From assembly GCF_900116435.1 (NCBI RefSeq), contig NZ_FPAZ01000005.1, forward strand, positions 62,001 through 126,000: DNA of 64,000 nt. Direction: 5' to 3'. Origin of the DNA: Pseudoalteromonas lipolytica. GTDB lineage: Bacteria; Pseudomonadota; Gammaproteobacteria; Enterobacterales; Alteromonadaceae. Position numbers and translations under genes: made by a program. Of this stretch, positions 15,684 through 26,063 are shown piece after piece. The notes below the pieces were generated by a model. The model worked only from the letters and a program-made list of their open reading frames with translations, had not been told where the DNA came from and did no database searches. Within the stretch, counting starts at the first letter, position 1, and every line of letters begins with the position of its first letter.

Positions 15684-18113
15684 ATGCAAAAAATACCATT
15701 ACTACGATACCTGCTCTTAGCTGTGTTACTTACTATGATAACCCAAGCACACGCAGCAATTAAGTCTATAAATGATTTTACTGAAAAAATGACACATTTT
15801 TCAGGTTACTTTTCCTTTTATTACGACACTGAAAACGGCAAAGTCTATGTTGAGGTAGATAAACTCACGCAGCCGTTTTTATTACAACAAAGCTTGCCGT
15901 ATGGCGTTGGCTCGAATGATATTGGTCTAGACCGAGGGCAACTTGGCAATACCCACCTTGTGCAGTTCGAGCGTTTTGGCGATAAAGTCATGTTACGTGC
16001 ACTCAATACGTATTATCGCGCTAACACTACCAATGTCGCTGAACAACAAAGTATAAAAGAGGCATTCGCGTCAAGTATTCTTGCCGGCTTTGATGTTGTC
16101 GCCCAATCCGATTCTGCCACCCTAATTGATTACACTCCTTACTTATTAAGTGATGTGCATGGCGTTACTCGCAGCTTAGCAGCTCGGGGGCAGGGTAGTT
16201 TTAATGTAGACGCCAATCGAAGTGCGGTGTATTTAACGCGCTCAAACGCATTCCCAGAAAATACTGAGCTTGAAGCGGTTTTAACCTTTCAAGGTAGCAA
16301 CCCTGGTAAGTATGTTCGTCAAGTTAGTGCGCACCCTTATGCCCTGACAGTGCACATGCATCACTCTTTAATTAAATTGCCCGATGATAACTACACGCCG
16401 CGTAAATTCCATCCGCAGGCTGGTTTTTGGAGTATTGAACATAAAGATTATGCGGCACCACTGGATGAAACCATGTATGTGCGTTATATCCCGCGTCACC
16501 GTTTAGCTAAAAAAGATCCAAGCTTACCAGTTAGTGAGCCCGTTGAGCCGATTGTGTATTATTTAGATCCAGGTGTGCCTGAGCCAGTGAAAACGGCACT
16601 GATAGATGGGGCTAAATGGTGGAACGATGCTTTTACAGCAGCAGGCTACAAAAATGCCTTTATTGTGAAGGTGCTGCCTGATGATGCTGACCCTATGGAT
16701 GTGCGTTACAACGTGATTCAATGGGTGCATAGAGCAACCCGAGGATGGTCATATGGCAGTTCAGTGATTGACCCACGTACGGGTGAAATAATTAAAGGCC
16801 ACGTGACTCTTGGTTCATTGCGTGTACGTCAAGATATCTTACTAGCAGAAGCATTAGCTGCCCCGTATTTAGAAGGAAATGAAGTGGCAACGCGTTTACA
16901 TGCGATGGCGCTTGACCGTATTCGTCAACTCAGTGCGCACGAAGTAGGGCACACACTGGGTATTTCTCACAACTTTGCAGCGTCTGTTGGCGACAGAGCC
17001 TCTGTCATGGATTACCCGCATCCTTTATTAAGTTTTAATGAGCACGGTAAATTGGATGTTAGTCGCGGCTATGCATCTGGGATGGGCGTTTGGGATACTC
17101 AAGTCGTTAAATATGGCTACAGTGATTTTAGCAATCAAGATGAAACAAAGCAGCTTGCTGCTATTCTTGCCGAAAACAAAAGTAAAGGTCTTGAGTTCAT
17201 CTCAGACAGTGATGCTCGGGCACAAGGTGGGGCACACCCTACGGGACATCTTTGGGATAATGGCAGTTCGCCCAGTGATGAATTAATGCGTGTACTTGCT
17301 GTGCGCAAACAAGCACTCGCTAGTTTTGGCATTCATAATATTAAAACGGGTACTGCATTGTCGCAGTTAGAGGAAATGTTAGTGCCGTTATATTTGTTCC
17401 ACCGCTATCAAGTTGAAGCTGCAGTAAAGCTCGTAGCTGGCGTAAACTACGAATATGAAGTACGAAATGGCTCACAACCTAAAGGTGCACAGGTGGTTGC
17501 AAAACAAACGCAACAATTAGCCGTTAATGCGCTTCTTGAAACGCTTAAGGCTGATAATCTTGTCTTGCCTGAATCGATATTATCGCTTATTCCGCCAAAA
17601 GCGTACGGAGAGTCAAAATCACGTGAGAGTATTGTTGGTCGTACAGGACTGACCCTTGATGCAATGGCACTTCCCGAAGTGGCGGCGACACATAGTTTAA
17701 GCTTACTGTTTAATAGTCAACGTGTTAACCGTTTGGCACAACAACACGCCAGAAGCGATGCGTTTTATGGGTTAGATGCGTTAATAGCACAAACGTATCA
17801 GCAAATTTTTGAGCAAAAAATGGGGGACGGCCTAGCGGGTAAAATAACTCAGCGTGTACAACTGTTAACGGCAAAGCAGTTCGCTGATTTAGTTGCCAGT
17901 GATGAGGTTGATCCTGAGGTGCAAGCGCAGTTTCGTTATTACTTGGCAAAGCTTGCAAAAAGTTATCAGCAAGAGTCAATGCTAGGCAGTGCCTCGGTAG
18001 GGAACAGTGCATTTAAGCAATTTTTGAGCGAGCAGGTGTCGCAATTTTTAGACACGGGGAAATGGCCGGATAACTTTAAGGCATTACCCATGCCTCCGGG
18101 CTCGCCAATTTAA
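15684..18113 (+). CDS. Secreted zinc-dependent metalloprotease (DUF5117/DUF4953 type)
   Basis: An 809-residue protein with a signal peptide (residues 1-24, ending TQAHA). A DUF5117-like region follows (about 40-290, including GLDRGQLGNTHLVQFERFGDK split across strands). The metzincin-like catalytic domain (about 290-550) carries HEVGHTLGISH near residue 419, giving three zinc-binding histidines and the catalytic Glu; SVMDYP downstream looks like a Met-turn. The C-terminal part matches DUF4953-type proteins. It probably degrades extracellular or periplasmic peptides and suits a proteolytic marine lifestyle. It is monocistronic and followed by a long hairpin. Exact substrates are unknown. Confidence 0.87.
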   Translation: MQKIPLLRYLLLAVLLTMITQAHAAIKSINDFTEKMTHFSGYFSFYYDTENGKVYVEVDKLTQPFLLQQSLPYGVGSNDIGLDRGQLGNTHLVQFERFGDKVMLRALNTYYRANTTNVAEQQSIKEAFASSILAGFDVVAQSDSATLIDYTPYLLSDVHGVTRSLAARGQGSFNVDANRSAVYLTRSNAFPENTELEAVLTFQGSNPGKYVRQVSAHPYALTVHMHHSLIKLPDDNYTPRKFHPQAGFWSIEHKDYAAPLDETMYVRYIPRHRLAKKDPSLPVSEPVEPIVYYLDPGVPEPVKTALIDGAKWWNDAFTAAGYKNAFIVKVLPDDADPMDVRYNVIQWVHRATRGWSYGSSVIDPRTGEIIKGHVTLGSLRVRQDILLAEALAAPYLEGNEVATRLHAMALDRIRQLSAHEVGHTLGISHNFAASVGDRASVMDYPHPLLSFNEHGKLDVSRGYASGMGVWDTQVVKYGYSDFSNQDETKQLAAILAENKSKGLEFISDSDARAQGGAHPTGHLWDNGSSPSDELMRVLAVRKQALASFGIHNIKTGTALSQLEEMLVPLYLFHRYQVEAAVKLVAGVNYEYEVRNGSQPKGAQVVAKQTQQLAVNALLETLKADNLVLPESILSLIPPKAYGESKSRESIVGRTGLTLDAMALPEVAATHSLSLLFNSQRVNRLAQQHARSDAFYGLDALIAQTYQQIFEQKMGDGLAGKITQRVQLLTAKQFADLVASDEVDPEVQAQFRYYLAKLAKSYQQESMLGSASVGNSAFKQFLSEQVSQFLDTGKWPDNFKALPMPPGSPI

Positions 18114-18127
18114 CTTATTAGTCTAAA

Positions 18128-18204
18128 AAGTAAAACGCCAAGCCTTACCATGGATGAACGTTTGAGCTATTGCGAAAGCGACGTTAGGCCTTGGCGTTTT
18201 ACTT
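18128..18204 (+). terminator. Long-stem hairpin after the metalloprotease gene
   Basis: AAGTAAAACGCCAAG (18128-18142) is perfectly complementary to CTTGGCGTTTTACTT (18190-18204), a 15-bp stem. The 47-base loop holds a small inner hairpin around GCGAAAGC. It probably acts as a terminator or mRNA-stabilising structure, as it begins 14 bases after the stop. Confidence 0.6.
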
Positions 18205-18264
18205 GCATAAAATTGGATATTTGCTAATCTAGCGGCCTCTCTTTTTTGTCTTTTTGGGGTGTAT

Positions 18265-19047
18265 ATGGCGTTACTCTCTCGCTCGTTATTGGCAGCGGCC
18301 ATTGCATTCTCTAGCTTTTCTAGTTATGCCTCGTTAGAAAAAAAACAATGTGAGGTCGAGCTAAGTCATGGCTTAATTATTACTGACGATGTCATTCGTA
18401 TTGTTGATAAAGGCCAAACTCGTGTGCAAATTAATAATAATAACCAGCTGTTTATTCGTGGTTATTGGGTTGATTTAAATCCAGAAGAAACCAAAGTTGT
18501 TGAGCAATTTAGTCTTGGTATCCGAGATACGGTGCCAGAATTAGTTGAACTGGCCACTGACGGTGTGAATTTAGGGTTGAGCGCAATTGAACAAGTTGTT
18601 GAAGGGATGTCTGATAAAGAGCCTGAAGTGTTAAAAACTCAACTACAATATGTAGAACGCGCGTTGATGGATAAATTTAAGCGCGGTGATGACTTTTTCT
18701 TTATTGCTCCGCAATCATTATCGAAAATTGATGATTTCTTTACTAAAGAGATCAGTCAAAAAATTCACTCAGCGGTGCATGGTTCATTAGGCGCTATTTT
18801 AGTTTCGTTAGGGGATGCCTTTAAATCTCGCGAAGGAAATATTGAAGACCGCATCAACGACATGGGACAGCGTATGGATATTATATCTAAAGAAATAGAT
18901 AAGTCCCTCCAAAAGAAAGCAGAGCAACTTGAAATGAAAGCCTCTGAGTATTGTGAGTGTTTGAACTCGTTAGATGTTACCGAGTCACGGTTGCAAAAAA
19001 TAGTACCAGGGATGGCTGACTTTGATTTGGTACAGATTAAATCCTAG
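18265..19047 (+). CDS. DUF2884 (YggN-like) periplasmic protein
   Basis: A 260-residue protein with a signal peptide (about 1-20, ending SSYAS) and a YggN/DUF2884-type body. It is mostly helical and rich in Asp, Glu and Lys, ending with a CEC motif (SEYCECLNSL). E. coli YggN has no firmly assigned role. The ATG at 18265 is preferred to an in-frame GTG at 18259, because GGGG precedes it at ribosome-binding distance. It is probably periplasmic. The gene stands alone, with a strong terminator 34 bases after the stop. Confidence 0.75.
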   Translation: MALLSRSLLAAAIAFSSFSSYASLEKKQCEVELSHGLIITDDVIRIVDKGQTRVQINNNNQLFIRGYWVDLNPEETKVVEQFSLGIRDTVPELVELATDGVNLGLSAIEQVVEGMSDKEPEVLKTQLQYVERALMDKFKRGDDFFFIAPQSLSKIDDFFTKEISQKIHSAVHGSLGAILVSLGDAFKSREGNIEDRINDMGQRMDIISKEIDKSLQKKAEQLEMKASEYCECLNSLDVTESRLQKIVPGMADFDLVQIKS

Positions 19048-19081
19048 TACAGTTCAGGCCTTAGTTAGGTAATCAATAATA

Positions 19082-19110
19082 AAAAGCCCAGTTGTTTTCT
19101 GGGCTTTTTA
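19082..19110 (+). terminator. Intrinsic terminator after the DUF2884 gene
   Basis: AAAAGCCCA (19082-19090) pairs with TGGGCTTTT (19100-19108), with a 9-base loop and a T-run. Confidence 0.8.
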
Positions 19111-19198
19111 GTGTCATGTACTGTGTTGTTTTAAATGTGCTGACACACTGAGAACTCATTATGACAAATGCACATAAATAACACGTTAAGTGTACTCA

Positions 19199-20824
19199 TT
19201 AGCTAAACTTAGCTGTTTCGGTTTCTAAGTTTGTGGTGAGGCCTTTAATTAAATCAGTCGCAGTGTGTGCTTGATTTGATACATTGGCTGTTTGTGCTGC
19301 GGTATCAGAGATGGTCACAATACGTTTTGCTGTATCTTCACCTGCATCTAGCTGCTCCTTCGCTGCAATTGCAATTTGGTGACTCATTTGAGCAATGGCA
19401 CTAAGCGAGCTGGCGACGCGATTAAGTGCTTCGTTTGCTTTAGTCGACTTTTCTACCGTTTGTTCACTGGTTGCAATACTTAACGACACGGATGATTTAG
19501 CGTCTTGCGTTGCTGATTGCAGTTTCCCAATCATATTACGTATTTCTTCGGTACTGGTTTGAGTACGCTGCGCAAGACCACGCACTTCATCGGCGACAAC
19601 GGCAAAACCACGACCTTGCTCCCCCGCTCGGGCGGCTTCAATGGCTGCATTCAGAGCAAGTAAATTTGTTTGCTCCGCAATACCTTGAATAACGCTAAGT
19701 ACGTTAGCGATATTATTTACCTCATCATCAAGTACTTGAATGTTATTGCCCGCATTGTCAATTTGCTTCTCTAACAGGGCAATGGTTTCGGCTGCTTCGT
19801 TGGTTAAATGGCTGGCACTTTGCCCTTGATTCTCAGCTTCTTGGACTGAATAAGCGGCTTGCTCAGCATGCTCAACGACGGTTTGCGCTGAGGCGGTTAA
19901 TTCGGTAATTGCAGAGGCGACTATCTGCGTTTCCTCATTTAAGCTGCGAGTAAGTCTATCAAGTTCAATTGAACGTGATTCATTGTCAACACTTTGATTT
20001 TGTAAGCTGTCGGTCACGTCTTTAATACCGCCAACAACGCCTCGCAAACCTTGTTGCATATAATGCATAGCGGCAATAATGCTTTCACTAGGAGCATCTT
20101 GGCGAATAGGCGAATGCAAATTACCACGCGATACGTTTTTAACAATGCCAATTACTTCATCAATTTCACCGCCTAAAGCATTGGTGAGTGATGAGCCAAA
20201 CCGAGCGATAGCAAACGTGAGAGCTATCGCAATGAGCATTGATAAAGCGAGCAACCATTTTGCGGTGCTCCAGTAGCGCTCATCAACTTCTTTTGCGCTG
20301 ATACCAGTACCAACATACCAACCGAACAGAGGTGTTTTTTGCACGACAGAGGTTAAGTCGACGGTTTCACCGTCACGGACAGAGTCCCAATGATAAGTAA
20401 TAATTTTATTGGTAGTATTACCCACCAGTTTTTCAACCATGCGACCAATACTGTTACCACTGGCATCTTTAAAGTCATTAAAGCTCGTACCATGCAACTC
20501 GGGATCATGCGGTGTGGCAACAAAATCAAGGTTGTTGTCGACCACATACACGTATTCAGAGTCGTGATATTTATTTTCTCTAAGTACTTGGATTGCGAGT
20601 TTTTTGGCTTGTGCTTCTTCAAGTTGACCGTTTTTAACCATCAACTCAAACTGTTCTACAATGTTGGTAGTACTTTTCATTAGTTGGTTTATGCGAGCGA
20701 TATTGTCGCTTTCACTGGCATGACGTAATGATTGCAAACCTAGTAAAGCTATCGCTGATAACGCGATAAAAATAGCGATAGCAAAAAAGGTGATTTTTGT
20801 TTTTAAAGCTAGTCCTGATAACAC
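19199..20824 (-). CDS. Methyl-accepting chemotaxis protein with a Cache sensor
   Basis: A 541-residue chemoreceptor. It has TM1 (about 9-30), a periplasmic single-Cache domain (about 40-180, with [20 protein letters not shown] and GWYVGTGI), TM2 (about 187-208), a HAMP-like linker, and a cytoplasmic signalling domain. The highly conserved hairpin tip [20 protein letters not shown] is followed by [17 protein letters not shown], where CheA and CheW bind. It steers flagellar chemotaxis. The ligand is unknown, though sCache receptors of this kind often sense small organic acids. It is monocistronic. Confidence 0.92.
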   Translation of the reverse strand: MLSGLALKTKITFFAIAIFIALSAIALLGLQSLRHASESDNIARINQLMKSTTNIVEQFELMVKNGQLEEAQAKKLAIQVLRENKYHDSEYVYVVDNNLDFVATPHDPELHGTSFNDFKDASGNSIGRMVEKLVGNTTNKIITYHWDSVRDGETVDLTSVVQKTPLFGWYVGTGISAKEVDERYWSTAKWLLALSMLIAIALTFAIARFGSSLTNALGGEIDEVIGIVKNVSRGNLHSPIRQDAPSESIIAAMHYMQQGLRGVVGGIKDVTDSLQNQSVDNESRSIELDRLTRSLNEETQIVASAITELTASAQTVVEHAEQAAYSVQEAENQGQSASHLTNEAAETIALLEKQIDNAGNNIQVLDDEVNNIANVLSVIQGIAEQTNLLALNAAIEAARAGEQGRGFAVVADEVRGLAQRTQTSTEEIRNMIGKLQSATQDAKSSVSLSIATSEQTVEKSTKANEALNRVASSLSAIAQMSHQIAIAAKEQLDAGEDTAKRIVTISDTAAQTANVSNQAHTATDLIKGLTTNLETETAKFS

Positions 20825-20927
20825 AGTCAGCCTCCTTTATTATTTCCCCTTTAATCTTCTACCATGTTTATCAGCATTAATTAAGAAAAAATGACAGCGT
20901 TATCATGATTTTTACTCAAGTCCCTAT

Positions 20928-21626
20928 TTAGAGTATCAATTCAGCGTCTGTTAGCGGACGATATTCACCACTCTTTAAGTTTTCATCAAGGTGAATGTCG
21001 CCTATTTTTTCACGATGCAATTCAACGACTTTATTGCCAACAGCGGCAAGCATTCGCTTAACTTGATGGTACTTACCTTCGCAGATTGATAAACGTAAAC
21101 TGTAACTCGCAAGTTGCTCAACAATGGCTGGGCGAGTTAACTCTTTTTCGTTATGTAATTGCACACCTTGCTGCAGAGCTAAAATAGCATCTTCATCGAT
21201 AGGCTCTTGTGTTTCAACTAAGTACGTTTTGAATTTATTGTGTTTAGGAGCCGTAATTTTGTGTGACCAATCGCCATCGTTAGTGATGATAACAAGACCT
21301 GTCGTATCGATATCTAAGCGTCCGGCAACATGAAAATCACTCATGTTTGGTTCGTCTAATAAATCAAACACAGTTGGGTGTAAGTCATCTTTATTTGCGC
21401 ATACATAGCCTGAGGGCTTATTGAGCATAAAGTAGCGTTTACCTAAAAATACTAACGGTTCGCCTTGCCAACGTACATCGTCTTCTTGAGTTATTGAATA
21501 ATCAAACGAGGTGATCACCTCACCATTAACGCTAGCGTACTTACGCTTTATACCCGCTCTGGTTTTACTGCGAGGTAACTCTGCAATATGGCTGATAAAT
21601 TTATCTAAACGGCATGGAAATTTCAT
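20928..21626 (-). CDS. rsuA: 16S rRNA pseudouridine-516 synthase
   Basis: Isomerises U516 of 16S rRNA to pseudouridine in the small-subunit precursor. The product is about 232 residues. An N-terminal S4 RNA-binding domain (RLDKFISHIAELPRSKTRAGIK) is followed by the RsuA catalytic core with GRLDIDTTGL, whose second Asp is catalytic, and YHQVKRMLAAVGNKV. I took the ATG at 21626 rather than the in-frame GTG at 21635, since E. coli RsuA begins within a few residues of RLDKF; neither has a strong ribosome binding site. It is divergent from zapE. Confidence 0.9.
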   Translation of the reverse strand: MKFPCRLDKFISHIAELPRSKTRAGIKRKYASVNGEVITSFDYSITQEDDVRWQGEPLVFLGKRYFMLNKPSGYVCANKDDLHPTVFDLLDEPNMSDFHVAGRLDIDTTGLVIITNDGDWSHKITAPKHNKFKTYLVETQEPIDEDAILALQQGVQLHNEKELTRPAIVEQLASYSLRLSICEGKYHQVKRMLAAVGNKVVELHREKIGDIHLDENLKSGEYRPLTDAELIL

Positions 21627-21684
21627 TGGGATCACATTTTTAGTCGGCTACAATGGCGGCGAGTATAGCGGATACTAGTGACCT

Positions 21685-22791
21685 ATGACAGTACAGCAAG
21701 GACAAATTTTACAGTACTACAATGCGCAAATAGAGCAGGGAGTCTTAAGTGATGATGTTGCTCAGCGCAATGCCATTACTGCGCTTGATAGTTTAGCCTT
21801 TGAGCTAACAGCGCCAACACCTTTCTGGAAAAGACGAAAGCCAATTAAAGGCCTTTATCTGCACGGCCCAGTTGGACGCGGTAAGTCGATGCTGATGGAT
21901 GTGTTTTTTCATCATGTCGATATCAAAGAAAAAGTGCGGTTGCACTTTCACCATTTTATGAAGCAAGTGCATGCACGTTTGGGAGAATTACAAGGACAAA
22001 AAAATCCGCTGTCTGTTATAGCCAAAGAGTGGGCCGCGCGAATTAAACTACTTTGTTTTGATGAATTTTTTGTCTCTGATATTGGCGATGCAATGATTTT
22101 AGCAGGGCTTTTTGAAGCGCTATTCGAGCATCAAGTTGTACTGGTTGCCACCTCAAATTGTCAGCCTGAGAGGCTATATTGGAATGGCCTACAACGTGCA
22201 CGTTTTTTACCGACTATTGATTTATTACAACAACATTGCTGTGTGATGAGTGTTGCGGGCGAGACTGATCATCGGCTTCGCTTTGGAAAACAAAATAAAC
22301 ACTTTGTTATCAATAATGATGAAGCAATAAAAGAGCGCTTTTATGCGCAAGAGCAAGCAATTACTGAGAATCAGGCTATAACGGTTCACAATCGAAGTAT
22401 TTGCTTCGTGCTAAAGGCAAAAGAAGCCATTATGTTTGATTTTATGGCGCTGTGCTCAGGAGCACGCAGTACGGCTGATTATATCTATTTAGCTGAGCAG
22501 TTTAAACGAGTGTATTTGCTTAACGTCCCCGTTATGGGACGAGGTGCGACAGGTAAGCAGATAGTACACGGTATTGAAGATAGTTATCAGCGTGAGAAAC
22601 AAGATTTGCAAGAACATTTTTTAGATGATGAAGCGCGGCGTTTTATTGCTTTAGTGGATGAATTTTATGATAGAAATAGGCTGTTGATTATATCAGCCGA
22701 GGGGAGCATAAGTGAGTTGTATCAAGGGCACAAGTTAGCATTTGAATACGCCCGAGCAGAATCACGCCTTATTGAGGTACAAACATGGTGA
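21685..22791 (+). CDS. zapE: Cell division protein ZapE (AFG1-like ATPase)
   Basis: A 368-residue AAA-type P-loop ATPase of the AFG1/ZapE family. In E. coli ZapE associates with the Z-ring and destabilises FtsZ polymers under low oxygen or heat. It has Walker A GPVGRGKS (about 61-68), the Walker B-like LLCFDEFFVSDIGDA, a sensor-1 motif VVLVATSN, and the conserved LYWNGLQRARFLPTIDLL. The length and motif order match the family. It has its own promoter region of about 58 bp shared with rsuA. The 3' end abuts a terminator belonging to the convergent receptor gene. Confidence 0.92.
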   Translation: MTVQQGQILQYYNAQIEQGVLSDDVAQRNAITALDSLAFELTAPTPFWKRRKPIKGLYLHGPVGRGKSMLMDVFFHHVDIKEKVRLHFHHFMKQVHARLGELQGQKNPLSVIAKEWAARIKLLCFDEFFVSDIGDAMILAGLFEALFEHQVVLVATSNCQPERLYWNGLQRARFLPTIDLLQQHCCVMSVAGETDHRLRFGKQNKHFVINNDEAIKERFYAQEQAITENQAITVHNRSICFVLKAKEAIMFDFMALCSGARSTADYIYLAEQFKRVYLLNVPVMGRGATGKQIVHGIEDSYQREKQDLQEHFLDDEARRFIALVDEFYDRNRLLIISAEGSISELYQGHKLAFEYARAESRLIEVQTW

Positions 22792-22818
22792 AAAAAGACG
22801 AAGCCATTACGCTTCGCC
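22791..22818 (-). terminator. Terminator of the large TonB receptor gene
   Basis: On the minus strand GGCGAAG pairs with CTTCGTC (complement of 22812-22818 and 22797-22803), followed by TTTTTT (complement of 22791-22796). One G-U-type pair is present. Confidence 0.6.
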
Positions 22819-22855
22819 TTTACCAGGGATTGCTTGGGAGCATTAAAATATTTTT

Positions 22856-25800
22856 TTAGAAGCTATATTGCGCTCCAATAAACATATAGCGGCCTTTACC
22901 ACCACCCCAATCAGAGTTGAAGTTACCTGTTCCATGTGGGAAAAACGCCCCATTGTTATCAAAGATGTTGTTAATACCACCTGATAAACGTAATTCGCTG
23001 TTATTATCTAGTTCCATAGTGTATGAAGCTGCTAAGTTGTGTTTTATAAATGAGCCAAACTTTTGAAATGCAAGTGGCTCAGGGTTACTAATACAATCAG
23101 CTGATTCATTTGCACACTTTTCAGTATTTTTGGCAATCGCTTTTTCGTAATCTCGATCTAGCTGTTCATCTTCTCGGAAGCTTCCTTGGAACTGAGAGCT
23201 CCAACGAATACGTAAGTTTTCATTGCTCCACGAAAGCGAGAATGCAGCTTTATCTTTACCTCGTCCATAGCCAACATAGTTGGTTGTTACGAAATCACCA
23301 TCTTCACCTAAAAATGTTTGAGAGTGTTCAATGATATGGTTGTAATCAAGTTTGACTGCGATATTACCCATGTCATCTAGGTCAAAGTTATAGGTAGCTA
23401 CAACGTCATAACCGCGAGTTCTAATTTCATCAAGGTTATATTCACGCTGCTGTATCTTATTGATTTGTCCATCACTACCGCGGGTAATATCATTACAAAA
23501 TGGGTTAGTCGTACCATAGCCAGTATTTGATGCGTAGCATTGATATAGAATATTCTCATTACTTATTTCATCAATTGCATCCTCAATTGCGATATCGTAA
23601 TAATCAACCGCTAAATTGAAGTCTTTTAAACTCTCTGGTGAATAAGTGAAGCCAGCAGTATAAGTATCTGCGGTTTCTTCTTTTATATTACTGTTACCAG
23701 ATGATGGAGAATAACCGCTGTTGTCATCATCAAGTTCAAAACTAGCATCCTCTGTAATTAGAGCTGCGATAGCTGGATCTAGACGACAGTTATTGTGACC
23801 TATATCGTCAGAAGTTGCTGTCACCCCATCACAGATGTCTTTGTATGAATCGTAATCACCACGTTCAGGTGACATGAATTCGGTAATTGTAGGAGCGCGT
23901 TGAGCTCGTGCATAATTTGCACGTAAAGCGAGTGTATCAACAGGTTTCCAAAATAACCCTAACTTATAACTAGCAACAGTGCCTACTTCGTCAATGTCGT
24001 AGTTAGAGATACGTATTGATGTTTCAGCGTCTAAACTTTTTGCTAAAGGAGCATCACGTAAAAGGGGAATACCAAACTCTGCGAAGGCCTCAACTACATC
24101 AATTTCACCGTAAAATTCTGGCATGTAGTTATAAGTAATACCGCCCGTTTGCATGTCTGTAGATGTTTTAATGTCTTGCGAATCTCTACGGTATTCACCA
24201 CCAAAAACAGACGACACATAACCCGCTGGTAATTCGAATAAATCACCACTAATGTAACCCATTAAGGTAAGTTGTTCATTGGTTGTTTCAAGTACTGGTG
24301 TCGAGCGGATCCAGTCAGCCATTTCAGGTGTGATAGAGCCTTCACCAAATAAATTAACAGCCACACAACCTTCATCACGTGCATCACTGTCAGCACATTG
24401 AATAGTGCCATCATTTAGCTTTTCAGCATCAAGGGCTTGTGCTAAACGTACTAAGCTAAGTTCATTGGCGCGTACTTGTTTTTGCTTGTATCGACCATAA
24501 CCTACAGAAACATCCCAATCCCACATTTCATCAAACATAGTGCCTTGTAAGCCCGCCCATGTTCGAATTGTCTCGCGGTTATTGTCAGTGCTAATATTGC
24601 CCACTTCATTGAATCTTCGGTCCCAATATATACGGTCTTTATACGGGTCGCTATCGATAATTCTTTGCGGTACGTAAGGGTTATCAATAGGAATATAACC
24701 AGCTGAGAATGGTTCTGCTTCACCAGTCGTTGGGTTAATATAAACGACCTCACTGCCTTCTGATGTGTCTTCTGGTGATTTGTTATTAAATGAACCACTT
24801 TTACTAAATTGCACTTGCGCATATGCAGTAGTGCTATCATTGATATCAAAATCAGCTTTTAGAGCAAGTGATAAGTTATCACTCGGTACGTTTAACATTA
24901 CATACTGAGCTGAGTTGATGCCGTATAATTCTTCGTTTCCAGCCCAATCATCACGTAAATTTGTACCGTCATACCAAAACTGCGTATCATTCTTTGAGCT
25001 TTCTAAGAAAACACCGCCAGGAAGACCGTCACTTCTATCTCGCCAATCAGCACGTGTGGTATCGCGCATACATTGGTCGCCCGTAGTTGTGCCAACACCA
25101 TTACATAGTTCATCTTCGTTATAGAATACGTCGGCTTCCATCTGGGCACGTTTTCTATCGTAGTAACTAATACCAAAATCGCGGTCCCAGTTTGCACTGA
25201 CATACATATAACCACGATCTTCTGCAAATGAACTGCCGTAGTTTGCATCTATGGTAAAGGTTTTACCTCCACCTTCATCAGTGCGGCCAGTTTTAGCCGA
25301 AAAGTCAAAGCCTTCTTTTTTCGACTGGGTAATAATATTAACTACACCGGCTACGGCATCAGCGCCATAAGTAGCAGAGGCACCACCACTAATGATTTCA
25401 ACACGTTCAACCATACCACTCGGGATAGTGTTAAGGCTTACATAGTTACCACTGTAACTATTTGCTACAACACGACGACCATCTATTAGGGTAAGAGTTC
25501 TATTAGCACCTAGATTACGAAGTTCAACAGTTGATAAACCTGTATTAGAGTTATTTGATTGGCTAGTTGTGTTACCAATATCTATACCTAAACCGGGCAT
25601 ATTATCCACAAGTATATCTGATAAATTAGATAAACCAGTGTCTTCAATCGCCGCTTTGTCCATCGTTACTAAGGGGGTTGTTACAGAAAAACTATCACGC
25701 TTTAAGCGCGAACCAGTAACAATGATTTGCTCAACGTCTTCTTTGGCTTCGGGTTTAACATTAACAGAGTTCGTTGTTTGTTGACGGTCAATTTTAACTT

Positions 25801-25888
25801 CTTCAGCTTCATTTGCATAAGCTTGCTGGCATAAAGCGCTCGTTACAGCAAGCGCGATAGCACACGGTTTGATTAGTTGATTTCTCAC
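22856..25888 (-). CDS. Large TonB-dependent outer-membrane receptor
   Basis: A 1010-residue receptor. It has a signal peptide (1-25, ending QQAYA), a TonB-box-like EQIIVTGSRLKRDSF, and a plug with LSDILVDNMPGLGID, VELRNLGANRTLTLIDGRR and SGGASATYGADAVAGVVNII (about 60-190). A long barrel ends in MFIGAQYSF, with a terminal Phe for BAM recognition. This plug type is frequent in Alteromonadales receptors for peptides or carbohydrates. It is divergent from a CadC-like regulator gene, which probably controls it. The ligand is unresolved. Confidence 0.92.
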   Translation of the reverse strand: MRNQLIKPCAIALAVTSALCQQAYANEAEEVKIDRQQTTNSVNVKPEAKEDVEQIIVTGSRLKRDSFSVTTPLVTMDKAAIEDTGLSNLSDILVDNMPGLGIDIGNTTSQSNNSNTGLSTVELRNLGANRTLTLIDGRRVVANSYSGNYVSLNTIPSGMVERVEIISGGASATYGADAVAGVVNIITQSKKEGFDFSAKTGRTDEGGGKTFTIDANYGSSFAEDRGYMYVSANWDRDFGISYYDRKRAQMEADVFYNEDELCNGVGTTTGDQCMRDTTRADWRDRSDGLPGGVFLESSKNDTQFWYDGTNLRDDWAGNEELYGINSAQYVMLNVPSDNLSLALKADFDINDSTTAYAQVQFSKSGSFNNKSPEDTSEGSEVVYINPTTGEAEPFSAGYIPIDNPYVPQRIIDSDPYKDRIYWDRRFNEVGNISTDNNRETIRTWAGLQGTMFDEMWDWDVSVGYGRYKQKQVRANELSLVRLAQALDAEKLNDGTIQCADSDARDEGCVAVNLFGEGSITPEMADWIRSTPVLETTNEQLTLMGYISGDLFELPAGYVSSVFGGEYRRDSQDIKTSTDMQTGGITYNYMPEFYGEIDVVEAFAEFGIPLLRDAPLAKSLDAETSIRISNYDIDEVGTVASYKLGLFWKPVDTLALRANYARAQRAPTITEFMSPERGDYDSYKDICDGVTATSDDIGHNNCRLDPAIAALITEDASFELDDDNSGYSPSSGNSNIKEETADTYTAGFTYSPESLKDFNLAVDYYDIAIEDAIDEISNENILYQCYASNTGYGTTNPFCNDITRGSDGQINKIQQREYNLDEIRTRGYDVVATYNFDLDDMGNIAVKLDYNHIIEHSQTFLGEDGDFVTTNYVGYGRGKDKAAFSLSWSNENLRIRWSSQFQGSFREDEQLDRDYEKAIAKNTEKCANESADCISNPEPLAFQKFGSFIKHNLAASYTMELDNNSELRLSGGINNIFDNNGAFFPHGTGNFNSDWGGGKGRYMFIGAQYSF

Positions 25889-25929
25889 GGGTGTTCCTAC
25901 TTATGTTGTGTTTATTTTTAGTTCTAAAA

Positions 25930-25992
25930 AACCAGAGTGAAGCTCAATTAAGGGCAGTTAAGTATAAATGTACAGCGAGCAACACTCTGGTT
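25930..25992. promoter_or_regulatory. 10-bp inverted repeat upstream of the TonB receptor gene
   Basis: AACCAGAGTG (25930-25939) and CACTCTGGTT (25983-25992) are perfect inverted copies separated by 43 bases. They lie 42-104 bases before the receptor start. They could be paired operator half-sites or a leader-RNA hairpin. Confidence 0.45.
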
Positions 25993-26063
25993 GTCAGGTA
26001 TTGACGTTAAAACTTTTATATAAATGTGAATGCAACTACAACTAACCATGACTCGTTTATGTC

